Positions 1 through 8,135 are shown, counted from the first letter of the stretch. The stretch: DNA of 31,685 nucleotides from Spirosoma fluviale (GCA_945906915.1 CAMDSI010000005.1:1-31685); one strand, 5' to 3'. Made by a program: numbers and translations. The notes: generated by a model not told the origin, from the sequence alone.

Positions 1-131
1 CCGATAGAAATAATGCGGGTATCCTTTGTTAATACACAGCCCACTTGAGCGCGAGTGCAATGGGAACGAAGCGCCAGATTCTGAGCTAGTTCCATAAAAA
101 TCACATCAAACGAAGGCTTTTTCATAGGCAT
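1..131 (-). CDS. dCMP deaminase, N-terminal fragment (cut by window edge)
   Basis: Reading leftward from the ATG at 131 (or the second in-frame ATG at 125) gives M-P-M-KKPSFDVIFMELAQ, followed by an ALRSHCTRAQVG segment and VLTKDTRIISIG at the window edge. This matches the start of the ComEB/deoxycytidylate deaminase family, where an F-x-x-IFMELA helix precedes a CxRxQVGxV strand. The zinc-binding HAE and PCxxC motifs would lie outside the window. The enzyme converts dCMP to dUMP for dTTP synthesis in the cytoplasm. The start codon sits directly against the U-tract of the upstream tRNA terminator, so transcription may come from read-through of the tRNA promoter. The family call rests on about 40 residues. 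Which of the two ATGs is used is open. Confidence 0.8.
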   Translation of the reverse strand, partial: MPMKKPSFDVIFMELAQNLALRSHCTRAQVGCVLTKDTRIISI

Positions 132-154
132 AAAAAAATCCCGAAAAGGGATTT
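132..154 (-). terminator. Intrinsic terminator after the tRNA gene
   Basis: On the minus strand AAATCCC and GGGATTT form a 7-bp stem around a 5-nt loop, followed by a T run ending at 132. It lies 4 nt past the tRNA 3' end. The next base downstream is the first possible start codon of the deaminase gene. Confidence 0.85.
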
Positions 155-158
155 CTTG

Positions 159-232
159 TAGCGGGGAGCAGAATCGAACTGCCGACCTTTGGGTTATGAA
201 TCCAACGCTCTAACCATCTGAGCTACCCCGCC
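159..232 (-). tRNA. tRNA with CAT anticodon, probably elongator tRNA-Met
   Basis: The minus strand folds into a complete 74-nt cloverleaf. The acceptor stem is GGCGGGG/CCCCGCT with a G1-U72 wobble. The D stem is GCTC/GAGC, the anticodon arm TTGGA-TTCATAA-CCCAA, the variable loop AGGTC, the T arm GGCAG-TTCGATT-CTGCT, and the discriminator base A. CCA is not encoded. The initiator hallmarks (a 1-72 mismatch and three consecutive G-C pairs in the anticodon stem) are absent, so this is an elongator tRNA-Met or, less likely, the tRNA-Ile whose CAT anticodon is modified to lysidine. A good Bacteroidota promoter lies just upstream. Confidence 0.93.
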
Positions 233-243
233 AAATTATGTCG

Positions 244-275
244 CAAAGGTAAGCGTTCCGACCGTAGAACACAAA
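244..275 (-). promoter_or_regulatory. Bacteroidota-type promoter of the tRNA gene
   Basis: On the minus strand TTTG (275-272) is followed after 20 nt by TACCTTTG (251-244), an exact TAnnTTTG element. Transcription would start a few bases before the mature tRNA 5' end at 232. Confidence 0.75.
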
Positions 276-308
276 TATTTTCACAATACTTATTAATTTT
301 GCGCAGGA

Positions 309-339
309 TTTGGGAATTAGCTCAGAGTTAATACCTTTG
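309..339 (+). promoter_or_regulatory. Bacteroidota-type promoter of the START-like gene
   Basis: TTTG at 309-312, 19-nt spacer, then TACCTTTG at 332-339. Both elements match the TTTG/TAnnTTTG consensus. The start codon follows 28 nt downstream. The promoter is back to back with the tRNA promoter. Confidence 0.75.
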
Positions 340-367
340 TTTACAGCTATATTAAACCACAATCAAT

Positions 368-760
368 ATGTCGCAAACCACTTATACTTTTGAATATGAG
401 ATAAAAGCATCCCCTAAGGTGCTATATCCTTACTTAAGTAGTCCATCCGGATTACAACAATGGTTTGCAGACAAGGTAATTGTCCGAGGAACGCAGGAAT
501 TGCAATTTATTTGGGACAATGAAAATCATCCAGCCTCGGTTCTGCCAGGGAAACCGAATAAATCGGTAAAATTTGATTTCAAAAAAGAGGATTCGGAGCC
601 AGGGAAACACATTATTGAGATGAGCCTAGATGTGAGTGAAGTTTCTAATACTACCTATCTAACGATTATTGATGGGGCATCCAGCTTTAAATCTGAAGAC
701 GATGCACAGGAATTATGGGATTATTTAATTGACAAACTGAAAGAAATCGTCGGTAGTTAG
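368..760 (+). CDS. START-like (SRPBCC/AHSA1-type) domain protein
   Basis: A 130-aa protein with no signal peptide or membrane segment, so cytoplasmic. The N-terminal half (FEYEIKASPKVLYPYLSSP, then the GLQQWFADKV segment) has the typical start of the helix-grip SRPBCC/START-like fold: a strand, then a helix ending in a W/F that lines the ligand pocket. The C-terminal stretch (DDAQELWDYLIDKLKEIVG) is the long closing helix. The length fits the small Bacteroidota family annotated as START-like domain proteins. No ligand or enzymatic role can be read from it. It ends 11 nt before the LptF/LptG gene, so the two are probably co-transcribed, which hints at a lipid or envelope connection but does not prove it. 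Confidence 0.8.
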   Translation: MSQTTYTFEYEIKASPKVLYPYLSSPSGLQQWFADKVIVRGTQELQFIWDNENHPASVLPGKPNKSVKFDFKKEDSEPGKHIIEMSLDVSEVSNTTYLTIIDGASSFKSEDDAQELWDYLIDKLKEIVGS

Positions 761-771
761 GATTTACTAAG

Positions 772-2211
772 ATGCGTAAGATTGATAAGCTTGTTCTTCA
801 GGCGTTTTTAGGGCCATTTTCTTTGACATTTCTCGTTGTCATCTTTATTTTCCTATTACGTTTAGTGTTGTTTTACTTTGCAGACTTGTTCGGTAAGGAT
901 TTAGGTGCTTTTGTGTACGTAGAGCTGTTTTTCTACTTCTCATTGATCACCATTCCATTAGCAATGCCCTTGTCGGTATTGCTTTCCTCCTTGATGACTT
1001 TTGGGAAATTAGGCGAAAATTTCGAACTGACGGCGCTGAAGAGTGCGGGTATTTCTATTTTCCGCATTATGCGTCCCATTTTAGTATCGGCCGTTTTTTT
1101 AAGCCTATTTATGTTTTGGTTCATGAATGTGGCTTTACCCTGGGCGAATATTAAAGGCTGGAGTTTACTTTATGACATAAAGACGACTAAGACTACTTTA
1201 AATATCAAGGAAGGTATTTTTTATACCGATTTGACCGGATATTCGATTAAAGTAGGGAAGAAGTACCCAGATAATAAGACGCTGAAAAACCTCCTTATTT
1301 ACGATCATACGCACAATGACGGTAATCGCCATGTGACTTTGGCGGATTCGGCTTTGATGTATACAATACTAAATAAACGCTATTTAGTGTTTGAACTCTT
1401 TAATGGAAAAGATTATCTAGAGGATGCGGATCAAGGTTCCGTGGTGAATCCGACCGAATTAGCGGTGCATGATTTCAAGAAAAGTAAGGTGGTGATGTCA
1501 TTAGCTGTCTTTGATCTCCAAAAAACGGATGAGCAACAATTCGCTCACCATGAAATCATGCGTAATAATAATCAACTAGCTGATGACGCAGATTCCTTAG
1601 CGAATTCGATCAGTAATGTTAAAAAAGGATTCTTTAAGGCCTCTGCAGCTAATTTCTTATACTATGTAACTCCAGTAAAGAGAACCTTGTCCTTCTTTAA
1701 CAACACGGATTGGATCAAACCTCGTCTAAAGAAGGAATTAGCTAAAAAAAGTGCCGTTCCATTCGATTTAGCAGCTCAACAAGCAAAAAACATGATTACT
1801 TCGGGCGAAACGAATAAAGTCATTTTAGAGGATTATCAAACGAAATTAAATAAGACGAATCTGGAGTGGCACCACAAGTTCACGAATGCGATTGCTATTT
1901 TAGTGATGTTCCTGATTGGGGCGCCTTTGGGAGCCATTATTAAGAAAGGTGGTTTCGGGGTGCCCGTGGTGGTAGCGGTTTCATTCTTCATTTTGCTCTA
2001 TATTTTAACACAGCAGGGGGATAAGATGGCTAAAGAAGGTGCCTTAATTCACCAGGTAGGAGCATGGCTAGCAAATGCTATCCTGGCATTAATAGGTGCC
2101 TACTTCCTGAAGATCGCTTTAGCGGATTCTCGTTTGTTTGAAACGGACTTCTACAAGGTGATTTGGGATCGACTGAAAAACAAGCTAAGTGGAATCAAAA
2201 CAGACGCCTAG
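772..2211 (+). CDS. LptF/LptG-family permease (LPS export ABC transporter, YjgP/YjgQ)
   Basis: A 479-aa inner-membrane protein. The start MRKIDKLVLQAFLGPFSLTF is the classic YjgP/YjgQ opening. Hydrophobic segments follow at about 12-35, 53-75 and 100-122, then a soluble periplasmic beta-rich region from about 140 to 370, and three more membrane segments near 370-390, 398-415 and 428-450. LptF and LptG pair with the ATPase LptB and extract lipopolysaccharide from the inner membrane, passing it to the LptC/LptA bridge. The protein is longer than the roughly 360 aa of the proteobacterial members. The extra length is a charged helical stretch around residues 250-350. I cannot say whether it is the F or G paralogue, and the partner permease is not in this window. 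Confidence 0.88.
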   Translation: MRKIDKLVLQAFLGPFSLTFLVVIFIFLLRLVLFYFADLFGKDLGAFVYVELFFYFSLITIPLAMPLSVLLSSLMTFGKLGENFELTALKSAGISIFRIMRPILVSAVFLSLFMFWFMNVALPWANIKGWSLLYDIKTTKTTLNIKEGIFYTDLTGYSIKVGKKYPDNKTLKNLLIYDHTHNDGNRHVTLADSALMYTILNKRYLVFELFNGKDYLEDADQGSVVNPTELAVHDFKKSKVVMSLAVFDLQKTDEQQFAHHEIMRNNNQLADDADSLANSISNVKKGFFKASAANFLYYVTPVKRTLSFFNNTDWIKPRLKKELAKKSAVPFDLAAQQAKNMITSGETNKVILEDYQTKLNKTNLEWHHKFTNAIAILVMFLIGAPLGAIIKKGGFGVPVVVAVSFFILLYILTQQGDKMAKEGALIHQVGAWLANAILALIGAYFLKIALADSRLFETDFYKVIWDRLKNKLSGIKTDA

Positions 2212-2215
2212 AACA

Positions 2216-2247
2216 TTTGTTTAATAGACAATAAAATTGTACTTTTG
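2216..2247 (+). promoter_or_regulatory. Promoter of rpsO
   Basis: TTTG at 2216-2219, 20-nt spacer, TACTTTTG at 2240-2247. It matches the Bacteroidota consensus and leaves a leader of about 32 nt before the S15 start codon. Confidence 0.75.
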
Positions 2248-2285
2248 CAAATTCAATAATTATTTAAAACTTAAACTGGTAAAAG

Positions 2286-2561
2286 ATGTATTTGTCACCT
2301 GAGAAAAAACAAGAAATTTTCGAAACAAAAGGGAAAGCAAAGTCTAAAATCGATACTGGTTCTTCTGAATCGCAAATTGCGTTATTCACGTACAGAATCA
2401 ACTATCTGACTGAGCACTTAAAGAAAAACAAGAAAGACCACAGCACACGCTTAGGACTTTTGAAATTAGTAGGTAAGCGTCGTAGCTTACTAGATTACTT
2501 AACGCGTACTGATATCACACGTTACCGTGCAATCATTGCCGAATTAGGTATTCGTAAATAA
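2286..2561 (+). CDS. rpsO: 30S ribosomal protein S15
   Basis: A 91-aa protein close to the usual 88-90 aa of S15. The diagnostic core is present: TGSSESQIALFTYRINYLTEHLK, then KKDHSTRLGLLKLVGKRRSLLDYL, which carries the 16S rRNA-binding His/Ser/Arg and RRSLLDYL motifs. It binds the three-way junction of 16S rRNA early in small-subunit assembly. It has its own promoter and is followed by a strong terminator, then pnp. The rpsO-pnp order is conserved in many bacteria. Confidence 0.98.
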   Translation: MYLSPEKKQEIFETKGKAKSKIDTGSSESQIALFTYRINYLTEHLKKNKKDHSTRLGLLKLVGKRRSLLDYLTRTDITRYRAIIAELGIRK

Positions 2562-2567
2562 GAATAA

Positions 2568-2600
2568 CAGGGCTCCATTTCATTGGAGCCCTATTTTATT
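2568..2600 (+). terminator. Terminator after rpsO
   Basis: A 9-bp perfect stem AGGGCTCCA/TGGAGCCCT (2569-2577 with 2584-2592) around a 6-nt loop, followed by ATTTTATT. It lies 7 nt past the rpsO stop and would limit transcription into pnp. Confidence 0.85.
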
Positions 2601-2610
2601 CACCCGCTGT

Positions 2611-2659
2611 AAACGTTTGAATCGTTCAAACAAATCTTAAATCACGCGAGGTTGCGTGA
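2611..2659 (+). promoter_or_regulatory. Inverted repeat and hairpin in the pnp leader
   Basis: Two symmetric elements lie between the rpsO terminator and pnp. GTTTGAA-TCG-TTCAAAC (2615-2631) is a perfect 7-bp dyad that overlaps the palindrome AAACGTTT (2611-2618). TCACGC-GAGGTT-GCGTGA (2642-2659) is a 6-bp stem ending 17 nt before the pnp start. The first could be an operator and the second an RNA hairpin. E. coli pnp is autoregulated through a leader hairpin, but nothing here proves the same mechanism. No clear TTTG/TAnnTTTG promoter is visible in this gap. Confidence 0.4.
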
Positions 2660-2676
2660 AATTTATTCAAAATCGT

Positions 2677-4830
2677 ATGTCATTTAACATCATTACAAAG
2701 CATATTTCAATGCCAGACGGCAAAGAAGTCTCGATTGAAACTGGCAAATTAGCCAAACAAGCAGACGGAGCAGTCGTTATCAGATCAGGAAATATGATGT
2801 TGTTAGCTACTGTAGTGGCTAACAAAGAGGCCAAAGAAGGAGTTGATTTCCTTCCTTTATCAGTAGATTATCAAGAAAAATTTGCGTCCAATGGACGTAT
2901 CCCAGGAAGTTTCTTAAAAAGAGAGGCGCGCCTTTCTGATTATGAAATTTTGATCTCTCGTTTAGTAGACCGCGCTTTGCGTCCTACTTTCCCAGATGAT
3001 TACCATGCAGATGTTCAAGTATTAATTAACTTGATCTCAGCAGATGCTGAAGTATTACCAGATGCATTTGTCGGTTTAGCGGCAGCTGCAGCTTTGGCCG
3101 TATCTGATATCCCCTTCAACGGACCTATCTCTGAAGTTCGTGTAGCGAAAATCAACGGTGTTTATAAAGTAAACCCAAGCGTAAGCGAATTAGCAGGAGC
3201 TTCCTTAGAATTATTAGTTGCTGCAAACGCAAACGATATTTTAATGGTAGAAGGTGAAGGAGATGAAATTTCTGAAACCGAAATGCTAGAAGCTTTACGT
3301 ATTGCACACGACGCGATTAAAATTCAGTGTACTGCATTGAATGAATTAACAATCGCTTGTGGTAAAACTGAAAAGCGTACGTATAGCCACGAATCACATA
3401 ACGAAGAGTTACGTGCTGAATTGTGGAAAAACTACTACGAAAAATACTTAGCCGTAGCTAAATTAGCTAATCCGAAGAAAGACGAGCGTAAAGCTGGTTT
3501 CAAGGCAATTGTAGACGAATTTATCGCCTCTTTACCAGAAGATCACTTAGTGAACCTGTCTTTAGCGAAAGTATATTTACATGATATCGAAAAAGAAGCT
3601 GCTCGTCAATTAGTATTGCAAGAGCGCTACCGTTTAGATGGTCGTAAATTGAATGAAATCCGTCAAATCACGTGTGAAGTAGATTATTTACCTACCCCAC
3701 ATGGTTCGTCTGTTTTCACTCGTGGTGAAACTCAATCCTTAACTACAGTTACATTAGGTACGAAAATGGATGAGCAAATTATCGACCAAGCGATGACACA
3801 AGGGTACAACAAATTTATGTTGCACTATAACTTCCCAGGCTTCTCTACAGGTGAGGTAAAACCTAACCGTGGAGTAGGACGTCGCGAAGTAGGTCACGGA
3901 AACTTAGCGATGCGTGCGATTAAGAAGGTTTTACCTAAAATGGAAGACTTCCCTTATACTTTACGTATCGTTTCTGATATCTTAGAATCAAATGGTTCGT
4001 CTTCTATGGCGACAGTTTGTGCGGGTACTTTGGCCTTAATGGACGCGGGTGTAAAAATCAAAGCGCCCGTTTCAGGTATCGCAATGGGATTAATTTCTGA
4101 TCCTAAAACAGGAAAATACGCTGTATTATCTGATATCTTAGGTGATGAAGATCACTTAGGCGATATGGACTTTAAGGTAACGGGTACTGAAAACGGTATC
4201 ACAGCTTGCCAAATGGACATCAAAGTACAAGGTTTATCTTACGAGGTATTAGCGGAAGCTTTAACTCAAGCGAAAGAAGGTCGTTTACACATCTTAAATG
4301 AGATGAAGAAAGCGATGCCAGCCGTTAGAGAAGATTTCAAACCACAAACTCCACGTGCGACGGTTATCAAGATTATGAAAGACCAAATCGGATCGGTAAT
4401 CGGACCAGGTGGTAAAGTAGTTCAAGATATTCAAAAGCAATCAGGAGCAACTGTTACGATCGAAGAAAAAGAAGATGGTGGATACGTAAGTATCTTCTCT
4501 GCTAACGGAGATGCGATGGCGAAAGCAGTCAGCATGGTTCGTGGAATCGTAACATTACCAGAGGTAGGAGAGATTTATGAAGGAAAAGTGAAGAATATTC
4601 AAGCATTCGGAGCTTTTGTGGAATTTTTACCTGGTAAAGATGGTTTACTACATATCTCTGAGATTTCATGGGATCGCATCGACACAATGGATGGTGTTTT
4701 CAAAGAAGGAGATAAAGTACGGGTACAATTAGTCGAGGTAGATAAGAAAACGGGGAAATTCCGTTTATCTGCTAAGGTTCTTTTACCTAAGCCAGAAAAG
4801 CCAGAGGCTCCAGCAGCTTCAGCTGAATAA
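2677..4830 (+). CDS. pnp: Polyribonucleotide nucleotidyltransferase (PNPase)
   Basis: A 717-aa protein from the ATG at 2677. The reading frame extends to a GTG at 2656, but the Bacteroidota family starts at M-S-F-N-I-I-T-K. Domains in order: first RNase PH domain (about 5-145), linker helical domain, second RNase PH domain (about 315-545, with FTRGETQSL and the GDMDFKVTGT active-site segment), KH domain (about 555-615, with IGSVIGPGGKVVQDI), and S1 domain (about 620-690, GEIYEGKVKNIQAFGAFVEF). It is a phosphate-dependent 3'-5' exoribonuclease that works as a trimeric ring, often with RNA helicases. The short Pro/Ala-rich tail is poorly conserved. It is complete, with all domains expected. Confidence 0.97.
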   Translation: MSFNIITKHISMPDGKEVSIETGKLAKQADGAVVIRSGNMMLLATVVANKEAKEGVDFLPLSVDYQEKFASNGRIPGSFLKREARLSDYEILISRLVDRALRPTFPDDYHADVQVLINLISADAEVLPDAFVGLAAAAALAVSDIPFNGPISEVRVAKINGVYKVNPSVSELAGASLELLVAANANDILMVEGEGDEISETEMLEALRIAHDAIKIQCTALNELTIACGKTEKRTYSHESHNEELRAELWKNYYEKYLAVAKLANPKKDERKAGFKAIVDEFIASLPEDHLVNLSLAKVYLHDIEKEAARQLVLQERYRLDGRKLNEIRQITCEVDYLPTPHGSSVFTRGETQSLTTVTLGTKMDEQIIDQAMTQGYNKFMLHYNFPGFSTGEVKPNRGVGRREVGHGNLAMRAIKKVLPKMEDFPYTLRIVSDILESNGSSSMATVCAGTLALMDAGVKIKAPVSGIAMGLISDPKTGKYAVLSDILGDEDHLGDMDFKVTGTENGITACQMDIKVQGLSYEVLAEALTQAKEGRLHILNEMKKAMPAVREDFKPQTPRATVIKIMKDQIGSVIGPGGKVVQDIQKQSGATVTIEEKEDGGYVSIFSANGDAMAKAVSMVRGIVTLPEVGEIYEGKVKNIQAFGAFVEFLPGKDGLLHISEISWDRIDTMDGVFKEGDKVRVQLVEVDKKTGKFRLSAKVLLPKPEKPEAPAASAE

Positions 4831-4843
4831 TATTAGTATATCC

Positions 4844-4871
4844 TGAGTCGTCTACTTCGGTGGGCGACTCA
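4844..4871 (+). terminator. UUCG-capped hairpin between pnp and the sigma factor gene
   Basis: A continuous 12-bp stem (4844-4855 with 4860-4871, two G-U pairs) closed by C(TTCG)G, an extra-stable tetraloop. It lies 13 nt after the pnp stop and 21 nt before the sigma factor start. The following bases are only moderately T-rich (TTCATTCTGTTG), so it may be a weak terminator, a 3'-end stabiliser of pnp mRNA, or a processing site. Confidence 0.6.
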
Positions 4872-4892
4872 TTCATTCTGTTGTAAGATCTT

Positions 4893-5756
4893 ATGAGACA
4901 GCTAAAAATTAGCAAACAAATTACCAACAGGGAAAGTCAATCTCTAGACAAATACCTTCAAGAGATCGGTAAAGTCGATTTATTGACTCCGGATGAAGAG
5001 GTAATCCTCGCGCAGAAAATTCGCGAAGGGGATCAATTGTCTTTAGAGCGTTTAACGAAAGCAAACCTTCGTTTCGTGGTATCCGTTGCAAAACAATACC
5101 AAAACCAAGGTCTTAGCTTAGGTGACTTAATTAACGAAGGAAATTTAGGTTTGATCAAAGCAGCACAACGTTTTGATGAAACTCGTGGTTTTAAATTCAT
5201 TTCATATGCCGTTTGGTGGATTCGTCAATCGATCCTTCAAGCTTTAGCGGAACAATCTCGTATCGTACGTTTGCCTTTAAATAGAGTAGGTTCTTTGAAT
5301 AAAATTTCAAAAACATTCTCTGAATTAGAGCAAAAATTCGAGCGTGAGCCATCTCCTGAAGAATTAGCGGAAGTTTTAGAAATTTCAACTGGAGAAGTAG
5401 TAGACACCTTGAAAATTTCAGGTCGTCACGTCTCTATGGATGCTCCATTCGTTCAAGGGGAAGAAAACTCCCTTTTAGACGTATTAGAGAATGATTCTGA
5501 GGACAAACCAGATTCTGGTTTGATCAACGATTCCCTTCGTCGTGAAGTACAACGGGCACTTTCTACCTTAACTCAACGGGAGGCTGATGTGGTTACCTTG
5601 TATTTTGGCTTAAATGGCGAACATGCGATGACTTTAGAAGAGATCGGTGAGAAATTTAATTTAACTCGCGAGCGTGTGAGACAAATTAAAGAGAAAGCGA
5701 TCCGTCGTTTACGACATACTTCTCGAAGCAAAGCTCTAAAAACATATCTTGGATAA
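4893..5756 (+). CDS. rpoD: Primary RNA polymerase sigma factor (Bacteroidota RpoD/SigA type)
   Basis: A 287-aa protein, matching the compact primary sigma factor of Bacteroidota, which lacks the long region 1.1 and the non-conserved insert. Region 1.2: SLDKYLQEIGKVDLLTPDEE. Region 2: ANLRFVVSVAKQYQNQGLSLGDLINEGNLGLIKAAQRFD, and FKFISYAVWWIRQSILQAL for core binding, -10 recognition and melting. Region 3: EPSPEELAEVLEIS. Region 4: READVVTLYFGL, then TLEEIGEKFNLTRERVRQIKEKAIRRLR, the helix-turn-helix for the -33 element. It directs housekeeping transcription. Promoters in this window carry the TTTG/TAnnTTTG signature this type of sigma is known to read. I find no obvious promoter of its own, so it may be read from pnp. 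Confidence 0.96.
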   Translation: MRQLKISKQITNRESQSLDKYLQEIGKVDLLTPDEEVILAQKIREGDQLSLERLTKANLRFVVSVAKQYQNQGLSLGDLINEGNLGLIKAAQRFDETRGFKFISYAVWWIRQSILQALAEQSRIVRLPLNRVGSLNKISKTFSELEQKFEREPSPEELAEVLEISTGEVVDTLKISGRHVSMDAPFVQGEENSLLDVLENDSEDKPDSGLINDSLRREVQRALSTLTQREADVVTLYFGLNGEHAMTLEEIGEKFNLTRERVRQIKEKAIRRLRHTSRSKALKTYLG

Positions 5757-5761
5757 GTTGT

Positions 5762-5788
5762 AAAAAGCCTCTTACGAGGCTTTTTTTT
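5762..5788 (+). terminator. Terminator after rpoD, abutting menD
   Basis: AAAAAGCCTC/GAGGCTTTTT stem (10 bp) around TTAC, ending in a run of eight T. The menD start codon is only 4 nt beyond the last T. Confidence 0.92.
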
Positions 5789-5791
5789 GCT

Positions 5792-7387
5792 ATGGCATTT
5801 CCGAAAGGCATCATCGAACTCGTAGACTCTTTATACCAACAAGGTGTAAATGAGGCTGTTATTTGCCCAGGATCTAGGAATGCTCCCTTAATGATTGCCT
5901 TAACGCGTCACGGTGGGTTTACTTGCTATTCCATCTCGGACGAACGCTCAGCTGGATTTTTTGGCTTAGGAATCGCCCTTAAGACAGATCGCCCGGTTAT
6001 TCTTTGCTGTACCTCAGGCTCTGCTGGTGTAAACTTTGCGCCAGCCGTCGTAGAAGCCTTCTTTCAAGAAGTTCCACTCATCATTCTAACGGCAGACCGT
6101 CCGAAAGAATGGATTGGACAATGGGATGGCCAAACAATTTACCAAGAAAACCTGTACGGAAATCATTCCAAAGCCTTTTTTGATTTCGAAACGGATGATT
6201 GCTCTTTAGCACCTTCGACAGCCTTAGCGGAACCAAGAGGACCGGTGCAGATTAATGTGCCGATTAGGGAGCCGTTTTATCCCTCTGTGGGTGAAGTTAT
6301 CCCAAAAGTGGTAGAGGGGAGATTAGAGAGTAGAGAGCAGAGAGTAGAGAATTTGATTGATCTTTCGTATTTCAACCAGGCTATCGCTTCTGCAGAGAAA
6401 ATTCTAGTGACCGTAGGTCAAATGGAAGACAATTCGATCTTCGAAACTTTATCCGCTTACGGGATTCCAGTTATAGGGGATGCAACCTCGAATTGTGGCA
6501 CTACCATCGCTCATGATTTGATTCTCGCTGATGAAACGGCATGGCCAGAATTACAACCAGATTTACACATACACTTCGGAAAATCATTTGTTTCTAAACG
6601 AATAAAGCAATTTTTGCGTTCTAACAAGCCTAAACAATCTTGGCTCATCCACCCGAATCCGATTGGGAGACCTGATCCTTTCTTATGCTTAAGTCATGTC
6701 ATAAACACGGATGCAGAAAGCTTTTTACAAGGTGCTGAATGGACTACGAAATCTTGGAACACCTGGAATTTAGCTAAAATCACCCCACTACAAGCCGATT
6801 TTTTTGCTAAACCGAATTGGACAGAAATCCATTTATACGAGGCAATTACTATAGCGATTGAGCAAGAATCGGCGGAAGTTCATGTAGCTAACTCATTAGC
6901 AGTCAGATACATTAATTGGACTTTGGCAAAATTCAAGACAACGGAGGTCTTTGCAAATAGAGGCACAAGTGGCATTGATGGATGTTTGAGTACGGCGGTA
7001 GGAGCAGCCCAAAAAACAGACAAATTATGTATTTCCATTATAGGGGACGTAGCTTTTCAATACGATCGCAATGCGCTTTGGAATAAATACCTGCCCGCTA
7101 ACTTACGGATTATTGTCTTCAATAATGAGGGTGGAGGTATCTTCCGAAACCTAGATGGGGCAAAAGATTTACCGGAATTGACTGAATTTATGGAAACCGA
7201 ACAAGGTTTTACGGCAGAAAATACGGCTAAAGACGCTAAAATTAGCTATTTCTCAGCCGGCAAAACATCCGATTTAAAGCTAGATGCTTTTTTCAAAAAC
7301 AAAGGCCCAGCACTTTTAGAAATTCATACGAATTCAGTCGAAAACGCGGAGGAATTGAAAAGGTATATGGCTTTATTTAAGGCTTGA
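5792..7387 (+). CDS. menD: MenD (SEPHCHS synthase)
   Basis: A 531-aa thiamine-diphosphate enzyme that condenses 2-oxoglutarate with isochorismate, the committed step of the classical menaquinone pathway. Family motifs: ICPGSRNAPLMIAL, ISDERSAGFFGLGIA, CTSGSAGVNFAPAVVEA, ILTADRPKEW, the C-terminal RGTSGIDGCLSTAVGAA, and the ThDP/Mg segment GDVAFQYDRNALWN through FNNEGGGIFR. Slightly shorter than many homologues (about 550-580 aa) but complete. It begins right after the rpoD terminator, so its promoter must lie upstream of or inside that hairpin, or it depends on read-through. Residues about 177-187 are encoded by a 7-bp tandem repeat that looks inserted. Its 3' end overlaps the convergent TPR gene by 15 bp. 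Confidence 0.95.
   Translation: MAFPKGIIELVDSLYQQGVNEAVICPGSRNAPLMIALTRHGGFTCYSISDERSAGFFGLGIALKTDRPVILCCTSGSAGVNFAPAVVEAFFQEVPLIILTADRPKEWIGQWDGQTIYQENLYGNHSKAFFDFETDDCSLAPSTALAEPRGPVQINVPIREPFYPSVGEVIPKVVEGRLESREQRVENLIDLSYFNQAIASAEKILVTVGQMEDNSIFETLSAYGIPVIGDATSNCGTTIAHDLILADETAWPELQPDLHIHFGKSFVSKRIKQFLRSNKPKQSWLIHPNPIGRPDPFLCLSHVINTDAESFLQGAEWTTKSWNTWNLAKITPLQADFFAKPNWTEIHLYEAITIAIEQESAEVHVANSLAVRYINWTLAKFKTTEVFANRGTSGIDGCLSTAVGAAQKTDKLCISIIGDVAFQYDRNALWNKYLPANLRIIVFNNEGGGIFRNLDGAKDLPELTEFMETEQGFTAENTAKDAKISYFSAGKTSDLKLDAFFKNKGPALLEIHTNSVENAEELKRYMALFKA
6325..6352 (+). repeat. In-frame 7-bp tandem repeat inside menD
   Basis: Four units of AGAGAGT (AGAGAGT, AGAGAGC, AGAGAGT, AGAGAAT). They encode a charged linker (LESREQRVEN) between the first and middle domains of MenD. 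The purine-only composition differs from the flanking coding sequence. The same 7-bp periodicity recurs in the intergenic repeats near 25.6 kb. Confidence 0.7.
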
Positions 7388-8116
7388 TTTAGCCTGAATT
7401 TTGGCCCAATTCTTTAAATACAACTCATTTTTAGGATCTTTTTCTAAAGCCTTCTTCACATAAGAAGCTGCTAAATCCCATTGCATTCGCTGTATGGCTA
7501 GATATCCTAAATTATTATAAAGTAAATCGGTATATTTCCCGGTAGCTAAAGCCTTTTTAAAGACCGCTTCCGCTAAATCGATTTCATTCATCTCTTGCAT
7601 GACTACGCCCTTATTGATCAGTGTTTCTACCGAAGTAGAATCGAGGGACAAAGAACGTTCATAAGAAGCCAGAGACCCCGATAAATCCTCTTTTTGCAAA
7701 AGAATATCACCTTGAAGCGTCCAATTAGCCGCTGAATCTGGGAAAGATTTCACTAATAATTGAGCGGAAGGCAAAGCCTCATCGAAACGCTCCATGGTTT
7801 GCAGCATTTCAGCCTTTTTAAAGAGGGCAGGAGCGAATTTCGGATCTAATTCGATCGCTTTCGAAAAGTCCGCTAAGGCCTCTTCATTTTTTTCTAAGGT
7901 TTGGTAAATTAAGCCCCGGTTATAATACGCATCCGAGAAATCTGGTTGCTTTTCGATGGCTTCCGTATACCATTTAATCGCTTCATGGTACTCTTTTTCC
8001 TTCCATTTCGCATTACCGCGTAAAAAGAAAGCAGTTGCTTCCCGCTTTTCATCTTCCGATGCATTACTACAAGCAAAAAGTACAATAGAGGCAATAAAAA
8101 TTATCAGGTATTTCAT
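7373..8116 (-). CDS. TPR-repeat lipoprotein
   Basis: About 247 aa from the ATG at 8116. A longer frame to 8149 adds 11 residues ahead of a clear signal peptide, so I prefer the inner start. MKYLIIFIASIVLFACSN is a lipoprotein signal with lipobox LFAC, so the mature protein is probably anchored at Cys15 facing the periplasm. At least five TPR units follow (for example AFFLRGNAKWKEKEYHEAIK, AYYNRGLIYQTLEKNEEALA, TLINKGVVMQEMNEIDLAEA, LYNNLGYLAIQRMQWDLAAS), each about 34 residues. TPR domains are protein-binding scaffolds, and no enzymatic role is suggested. It converges on menD with a 15-bp overlap and no terminator between them. Confidence 0.85.
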   Translation of the reverse strand: MKYLIIFIASIVLFACSNASEDEKREATAFFLRGNAKWKEKEYHEAIKWYTEAIEKQPDFSDAYYNRGLIYQTLEKNEEALADFSKAIELDPKFAPALFKKAEMLQTMERFDEALPSAQLLVKSFPDSAANWTLQGDILLQKEDLSGSLASYERSLSLDSTSVETLINKGVVMQEMNEIDLAEAVFKKALATGKYTDLLYNNLGYLAIQRMQWDLAASYVKKALEKDPKNELYLKNWAKIQAKSSLK

Positions 8117-8135
8117 GTTCAGAAAGAAAGTACAA

